From NCBI GenBank assembly GCA_016934695.1, contig JAFGSH010000165.1:1-10156 (forward strand): 10,156 nt of DNA, given 5' to 3'. The notes below the pieces were generated by a model that saw only the letters and a list, made by a program, of their open reading frames with translations, did not search any database and was not told where the DNA came from. How positions within the stretch are numbered: the first letter of the stretch is position 1; every line of letters starts with the position of its first letter. This DNA is from Deltaproteobacteria bacterium. Its GTDB lineage: Bacteria > Desulfobacterota > Syntrophia > Syntrophales > UBA2210. Both the position numbers and the translations under genes were made by a program. This document shows positions 6,914-10,156 of the stretch, in pieces.

Positions 6914-6941
6914 ATTTCGGTTGTTCCATGCCGTTTCTTTA
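6914..6941 (-). promoter_or_regulatory. Sigma-28-like element upstream of binding protein copy A
   Basis: On the minus strand TAAAGAAA, a 12-nt spacer and ACCGAAAT recall sigma-28 TAAAGTTT-N11-GCCGATAA, with one extra spacer base and an imperfect -10. The same element occurs at the same spacing before copy B (7861-7888). Sequence on both sides has diverged, which argues that it is functionally conserved. The predicted start is about 28 nt ahead of the start codon, leaving room for the Shine-Dalgarno. Confidence 0.45.
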
Positions 6942-6942
6942 G

Positions 6943-6973
6943 TCTTTGGTTGCACTTTTTTCTTTGGTTGCAT
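6943..6973. repeat. Direct repeat, two units 18 bp apart, upstream of copy A
   Basis: TCTTTGGTTGCA occurs at 6943-6954 and 6961-6972 on the plus strand (TGCAACCAAAGA on the minus strand), each followed by a T-rich run. The units lie directly upstream of the sigma-28-like element of copy A and are absent before copy B. The 18-bp period does not match a full helical turn number well. They could be paired activator sites or a slippage product. Confidence 0.4.
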
Positions 6974-6986
6974 TTTCTCTGCATGC

Positions 6987-7020
6987 GGCCGCGCCCGGAT
7001 GTCTCCTCTCGGGCGCGGCC
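6987..7020. terminator. GC-rich 11-bp hairpin between the two binding-protein genes
   Basis: GGCCGCGCCCG (6987-6997) and CGGGCGCGGCC (7010-7020) form a perfect 11-bp stem with a 12-base loop, 30 bases beyond the stop of copy B. No T tract follows on the minus strand. It may act as an attenuator or RNA stabiliser after copy B, and fits copy A having its own promoter. Confidence 0.5.
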
Positions 7021-7049
7021 TGCCTATGCTGGTCTTGATCTGTCGGGGA

Positions 7050-7823
7050 TTAATCCGCCGGGGGATGATCGTTCTTGGGATCGGGGGGCGGGACGCCGAC
7101 CATCTTCTGGTAGGTTCCGTCGTCCATCCTCGCCTTGATCGTCTTGGCGATCTCCTCCGCCAGCGCCTCGTGCTTCTTGTTGAAATAGGTATAGAGGTTG
7201 GGGATCATGAGCGGGGGAGTCACCATCTGTACCTTGTCTTCGAGACCCAATTCCTTCAGAAAATGAAAGGCCCGCGATCTGTCGGATATGACGACATCGG
7301 CACGCCCCGCGGCCAGCATCTTGAACGCCTGCTCGTACGAGGCGACAACGGTCAGCTTGTCCTTCGGGATCAACGGATTGATCAATTTCTCCATGAATCT
7401 CTCGCCGCGCTGAGTGATAACCCGGTACTGCGCCAGATCCTTGATTCCCTTGATCCCCCTGACCTTGATGGCCGGATCGCCGACGAAGGCGAAGAGGGGA
7501 TAGTAGGATACGGGATAATTGACTCTGACCAGGTTCGGATATTCATTTGAGCCCATCTGAGCTTCCCTGAACAGGTCGCCGTCCGTTACTCCCCTGTCGG
7601 CGGCCTCGAGCGATCGGAGTGCGGGAAGATATTTAACGGTGAGGTCATAACCGTGTTCCTTAAAGCACTCCTGCATGAAGGCTATCCGTGTCTTCGCCAG
7701 AGGGGCCTCGATGTCGGCGAGGGTTCCCAAGACAAACTCCTTGGCCACGGCGGGGGAACAGAAAGCCGCCATACACAGGACGACCAGGGTTACGGTAACG
7801 ATGGTAAAAGTTCTCTTTTTCAT
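7050..7823 (-). CDS. Periplasmic substrate-binding protein, family 3 type (copy B)
   Basis: This 257-residue exported protein has a signal peptide (MKKRTFTIVTV, hydrophobic core, ending FCSPAVA) and probable cleavage before Lys28. The start at 7823 has AAGGAGG 5 nt upstream. The mature protein parallels copy A nearly throughout: KEFVLGTLAD, QECFKEHGYDLTVK, LPALRSLEAAD, YPLFAFVG, PKDKLT, AAGRADVV, TPPLMIPNLYTYFNKKH and GVPPPDPKND. It ends after PKND with HPPAD, so it lacks copy A's tail. Substitutions cluster in the stretch GSNEYPNLVRVNYPVSYY versus DTTGYPNLVMVNYPLSYY and in lobe 2, which could mean divergent ligand preference. As with copy A, transport partners are not in view. The pair probably arose by tandem duplication. 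The family assignment is good; the substrate is unknown. Confidence 0.88.
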   Translation of the reverse strand: MKKRTFTIVTVTLVVLCMAAFCSPAVAKEFVLGTLADIEAPLAKTRIAFMQECFKEHGYDLTVKYLPALRSLEAADRGVTDGDLFREAQMGSNEYPNLVRVNYPVSYYPLFAFVGDPAIKVRGIKGIKDLAQYRVITQRGERFMEKLINPLIPKDKLTVVASYEQAFKMLAAGRADVVISDRSRAFHFLKELGLEDKVQMVTPPLMIPNLYTYFNKKHEALAEEIAKTIKARMDDGTYQKMVGVPPPDPKNDHPPAD

Positions 7824-7860
7824 ACAAGCCTCCTTAAAGCGTATGTTGAATCCGCCGCGT

Positions 7861-7888
7861 ACTTCGGATATCCCGTGCGGTTTCTTTA
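7861..7888 (-). promoter_or_regulatory. Sigma-28-like element upstream of binding protein copy B
   Basis: On the minus strand TAAAGAAA, 12 nt and TCCGAAGT match the element upstream of copy A; the shared core is TAAAGAAAC(G/C)GCA(C/T)GG followed by CCGAA. The spacing to the start codon is also alike. The match to sigma-28 is partial (TAAAG and CCGA conserved, spacer one base long), so a different regulator is possible. Confidence 0.45.
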
Positions 7889-7972
7889 ACCCGTGATACC
7901 GGATGCGTGGGGTGGCCTGTAAGGGAATGATTCAATTGGTAAAGATGATGCGTCCGTTGCGTCACCGAACTG

Positions 7973-8013
7973 GCATCACCGCGATGGGATATGCGCGGAT
8001 ATACGTGTGATGC
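7973..8013. repeat. Interrupted inverted repeat between hemolysin III and copy B genes
   Basis: GCATCAC (7973-7979) and GTGATGC (8007-8013) are perfect 7-base inverted arms 27 bases apart, 48-90 bases past the hemolysin III stop. Without a T tract it is not a standard terminator. It may be chance or a loose operator. The rest of the 238-base spacer shows nothing else except the sigma-28-like element. Confidence 0.25.
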
Positions 8014-8061
8014 GCCGCCTTCCATGGACGGGTTTATCTTCTCGAACGGGGGCGGTTCTCT

Positions 8062-8724
8062 TCAGGCGACGGAGGGGATAACCGAATAGAAGATCGAAAA
8101 GAAGTGGAAGATGCTGCCGGCAAGGACAAACCCGTGCCAGATCGCATGGTGGTACGGAAGCTTCTTCCACGCGTAGAAAGCAATGCCGAGGGTATAGGCG
8201 ACCCCCCCCGCGATCAGGTAGACAAACCCTATCGTCGGTATGGCGGCGATCAGCGGCTTGATGACGGGAACAATCAGCCAGCCCATGGCGATATAAAGGA
8301 GGACCGTCAGGGTGTGATAATTCCGGGTCAGCAGGAAGAGTTGGAGAACGATCCCGGCTGCCGCCAATCCCCAGATCATCACAAAAAAAGACCATCCAAG
8401 CGGTCCGCGCATACTGATCAGCAGGAAGGGGGTGTACGTTCCCGCGATCAGGAAGAAGATCGCCGCGTGGTCGAGGACCCGCAGGACTTTTTTGGCCGGC
8501 CGGTACCAGGCGCCGTGGTACAGCGTCGAGGAGGCATAGAGGAAGATCAGGGTTGCCCCGTAAATACTGCAGCTCACTATATGACGGGTGGTTCCAAAGA
8601 CGCTCGCATAGGAGGTCAGGATCGCCAGAGCGGCTATGGCGAGGATGATGCCGATGCCGTGGGTGATGGAATGCGCGATCTCCTCACGCACCTCGTATGC
8701 GGGGATGCCCATATCTTTCAGCAT
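8062..8724 (-). CDS. Hemolysin III / PAQR family membrane protein
   Basis: This predicted 220-residue inner-membrane protein has about seven hydrophobic segments, usual for the hemolysin III (YqfA/PAQR) family of 200-230 residues. Family marks: EEIAHSITHGIG near the N-terminus (14-25), SSTLYHG (65-71), LDHAAIFFLIAGTYTPF (84-100) and the last-helix motif HAIWHGFVLAGSIFH (193-207). His70, His193 and His197 correspond to the zinc-binding histidines known from adiponectin receptors. The family is proposed to have hydrolase-like or membrane-homeostasis roles; haemolysis is historical and not implied. I chose ATG 8724 because family similarity begins just after it. Its Shine-Dalgarno is weak (AAGAAAAGAG), and upstream in-frame starts such as TTG 8862 would add an unlike 46-residue leader. 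It is divergent from the gene at 8987. Confidence 0.93.
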   Translation of the reverse strand: MLKDMGIPAYEVREEIAHSITHGIGIILAIAALAILTSYASVFGTTRHIVSCSIYGATLIFLYASSTLYHGAWYRPAKKVLRVLDHAAIFFLIAGTYTPFLLISMRGPLGWSFFVMIWGLAAAGIVLQLFLLTRNYHTLTVLLYIAMGWLIVPVIKPLIAAIPTIGFVYLIAGGVAYTLGIAFYAWKKLPYHHAIWHGFVLAGSIFHFFSIFYSVIPSVA

Positions 8725-8913
8725 AACGAAAACTCTTTTCTTACGTACGGATGTCGTTGTTGAGGCAGCCTTGAGAAAAGGATGAGGAAGAGAAGAAGCA
8801 CCCGACTCCAGGAAAGTCTCATCAAGGAGGCGGCTTATATCTGTCCACCGGCGGAAAGTCAAATAAAAAGATTCCCTGCGTAGGATACGCCGTTCGGCCT
8901 TTTGCAGACGCTG

Positions 8914-8943
8914 TTGACAAAGTGATTGATTTTATCTTAAGTA
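8914..8943 (+). promoter_or_regulatory. Sigma-70-like promoter for the DUF5698/DUF2179 gene
   Basis: A perfect TTGACA sits at 8914-8919. About 17-18 bases later come TTAAGT/TAAGTA (8937-8943), a weak -10 match in an A/T-rich stretch. The promoter points at the gene starting at 8987, giving a leader of about 40 nt. The -35 box is strong; the -10 is uncertain. Confidence 0.5.
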
Positions 8944-8986
8944 AGAATGGGAGCGATGCTCACGATACAAGAGAAAGAGGGGTGCC

Positions 8987-9568
8987 ATGGACGTTTCCTT
9001 GTTTGATTCACCGTTGTTTACCTGGGTCGTCATTCCTCTCCTGATCGCCCTGGCGCGGGTCGTCGACGTGACGCTGGGGACGATCCGCATCATCTATATC
9101 TCGCGGGGGATGAAGTTCCTCGCCCCCATCTTCGGATTCTTCGAGATCCTCGTCTGGCTGATGGCGATCGGCCAGATCATGCAGAACCTCAGCAACCCCG
9201 TGTACTACCTTGCGTACGCCCTCGGTTTTTCTGCGGGGAACCTGGTGGGGATCTTCGTGGAAGAACGCCTGGCCGTGGGCAGGGTTATCCTGCGCATCAT
9301 CACCCAGCGCGATGCCACGGAGCTTGTGAGATATCTCCGGTCGTCGGGATACGGGGTGACCACGGTGGATGCGGAAGGGGCCTACGGCCCGGTGGAACTC
9401 ATATTCACCGTCATCGACCGGGAAAAGATCAAGTCAGTGATCGACAGCGTGCAGAGGTACAACCCCCGGGCCTTCTATTCCATCGAGGACGTTCGCCTCG
9501 TGAAAGAGGGGATCTTTCCGCCGTCGCGACGGTTCAGCGACCTCCTCCGGATGAGAAGAAAGGAATAA
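8987..9568 (+). CDS. DUF5698/DUF2179 (UPF0316-type) membrane protein
   Basis: This 193-residue protein has three predicted membrane helices (about 11-31, 44-64, 71-91), the DUF5698 arrangement, then a soluble C-terminal DUF2179-like domain (about 97-175). Typical family marks are ARVVDVTLGTIRIIYISRG (23-41), GFSAGNLVGIFVEERLAVG (80-98), and the end of the soluble domain at RYNPRAFYSIEDVR (157-170). DUF2179 is also found at the C-terminus of YitT-like proteins; its biochemical role is not established. The start is supported by AGAGGGG 4-5 nt before ATG. The next gene on the same strand starts 93 bases later. The family is confident; no function is assigned. Confidence 0.9.
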   Translation: MDVSLFDSPLFTWVVIPLLIALARVVDVTLGTIRIIYISRGMKFLAPIFGFFEILVWLMAIGQIMQNLSNPVYYLAYALGFSAGNLVGIFVEERLAVGRVILRIITQRDATELVRYLRSSGYGVTTVDAEGAYGPVELIFTVIDREKIKSVIDSVQRYNPRAFYSIEDVRLVKEGIFPPSRRFSDLLRMRRKE

Positions 9569-9661
9569 TTTCTCAACGATGCCGTTCCCCTCAACAAACG
9601 GTATCGCTCCCCTGCGGGACTGTGATATCATTATCTTCGTCGAAGAAAGGAGATTCTCCGG

Positions 9662-10156
9662 GTGTTTCGCATCAGGCGCATCTACGACGATACCCTCCCC
9701 CGCGACCGCGAGGCCGTCATCCAGGTCCAGGCCATCCTGAGGAGCCAGTTCGCCGCTCTCGACGAGCAGGAGGTCGCCAAACTCCCCCTCCAACTCCGCA
9801 ACCCGGTGAAGTACCGCTTCAAGTCGATCCTCTTCGTGGCGGACGGTCTGCGGGGGGATGTGAAAGGCTTCGCCCTTCTCCAGCACGCCGCCGACGTAGG
9901 CTTCTGCTATCTTGACTATGTCTCCATCGAGGCGAAACGGCCGGGGCGCGGGGTCGGCGGCGCCCTCTACGACCGGGTCCGGGAGGAGGCGGCGGCCCTC
10001 ACCGAGGTCGGCCTCTTCTTCGAGTGTCTTCCCGACGATCCCGTACTGTGCAGGAACGAGGCGGAACGGGCCCAGAGCAAGAAACGGCTTCGCTTCTACG
10101 AGCGGTACGGGGCATATCCGATTGTCAATACCGCCTACGAAACTCCCTTCAAGCCC
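9662..10156 (+). CDS. GNAT-family N-acetyltransferase, N-terminal part
   Basis: The frame is open from GTG 9662 to the right edge (165 codons) with no stop. GTG is chosen because AAAGGAGA lies 8 nt upstream and the next residues (FRIRRIYDDTLP) fit the family start. GNAT features: strand KSILFVAD (54-61), KGFALLQHA (68-76), the central CYLDYVSIEAKRP (82-94), and the acetyl-CoA pyrophosphate loop RPGRGVGG (93-100) followed by helix ALYDRVREEA. RLRFYERYGAYPI (142-154) is the usual C-terminal motif. It should transfer an acetyl group from acetyl-CoA to an amine; the substrate is not readable. From memory, similar Desulfobacterota proteins continue past the ETPFKP segment into a longer chain, sometimes near or fused to a histone-deacetylase-like domain. 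That cannot be checked here. Confidence 0.88.
   Translation, partial: MFRIRRIYDDTLPRDREAVIQVQAILRSQFAALDEQEVAKLPLQLRNPVKYRFKSILFVADGLRGDVKGFALLQHAADVGFCYLDYVSIEAKRPGRGVGGALYDRVREEAAALTEVGLFFECLPDDPVLCRNEAERAQSKKRLRFYERYGAYPIVNTAYETPFKP

Noticed and set aside
6880..6984. N-terminal extension of binding protein copy A to an ATG at 6984
   Set aside because: It would bury the signal peptide behind a basic 35-residue stretch, cover the promoter-like element conserved with copy B, and ignore the strong Shine-Dalgarno before ATG 6879.
8725..8862. N-terminal extension of the hemolysin III protein to TTG 8862
   Set aside because: The added 46 residues have no similarity to the family, there is no Shine-Dalgarno, and the length would exceed the usual 200-230 residues.

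Overview
The window reads as chromosomal DNA of a motile Gram-negative bacterium, probably from the Desulfobacterota (former Deltaproteobacteria). That is an inference from gene style: a soluble PAS-PAS histidine kinase fused to a receiver, orphan periplasmic binding proteins beside a chemoreceptor, a GEMM-I riboswitch, and moderately high GC with long spacers. No species can be named. There is no sign of phage, insertion sequence, CRISPR or rRNA/tRNA.

Layout. From 1 to about 8.7 kb everything is on the minus strand, so transcription runs right to left. In that direction the genes are: a hemolysin III/PAQR-like membrane protein (8062-8724); two tandem paralogous periplasmic substrate-binding proteins (7050-7823 and 6076-6879); the eroded C-terminus of a third paralogue (5978-6058); a methyl-accepting chemotaxis protein (4350-5864); a perfect 17-bp hairpin (4240-4276); a sigma-28-like promoter, a cyclic-di-GMP-I riboswitch and an intrinsic terminator (3930-4114); a 64-residue unknown protein (3619-3813); a hybrid histidine kinase (1131-3131); and the first 226 codons of an actin-like ATPase-fold protein (680 to the left edge). 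On the plus strand, divergent from the hemolysin III gene, are a DUF5698/DUF2179 membrane protein (8987-9568) and a GNAT acetyltransferase that runs off the right edge (from 9662).

Most notable is the 3.6-4.1 kb segment. A good match to a flagellar sigma-28 (FliA) promoter reads directly into a c-di-GMP aptamer. A strong Rho-independent terminator follows, and then a 64-codon gene with a strong Shine-Dalgarno. Transcription of this small gene therefore appears to need the motility sigma factor and to be gated by the motile/sessile second messenger. Its product is not a family I recognise. Neighbouring genes fit a motility and sensing theme: the two binding proteins share a sigma-28-like element at identical spacing and may feed ligand information to the adjacent chemoreceptor. 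No permease or ATPase for the binding proteins, no diguanylate cyclase or phosphodiesterase, and no flagellar structural gene is present in the window.

Gene-poor stretches are 681-1130, 3132-3618 and 4066-4349. The first shows nothing convincing. The second has only short palindromes. The third carries the sigma-28-like promoter and the long hairpin.
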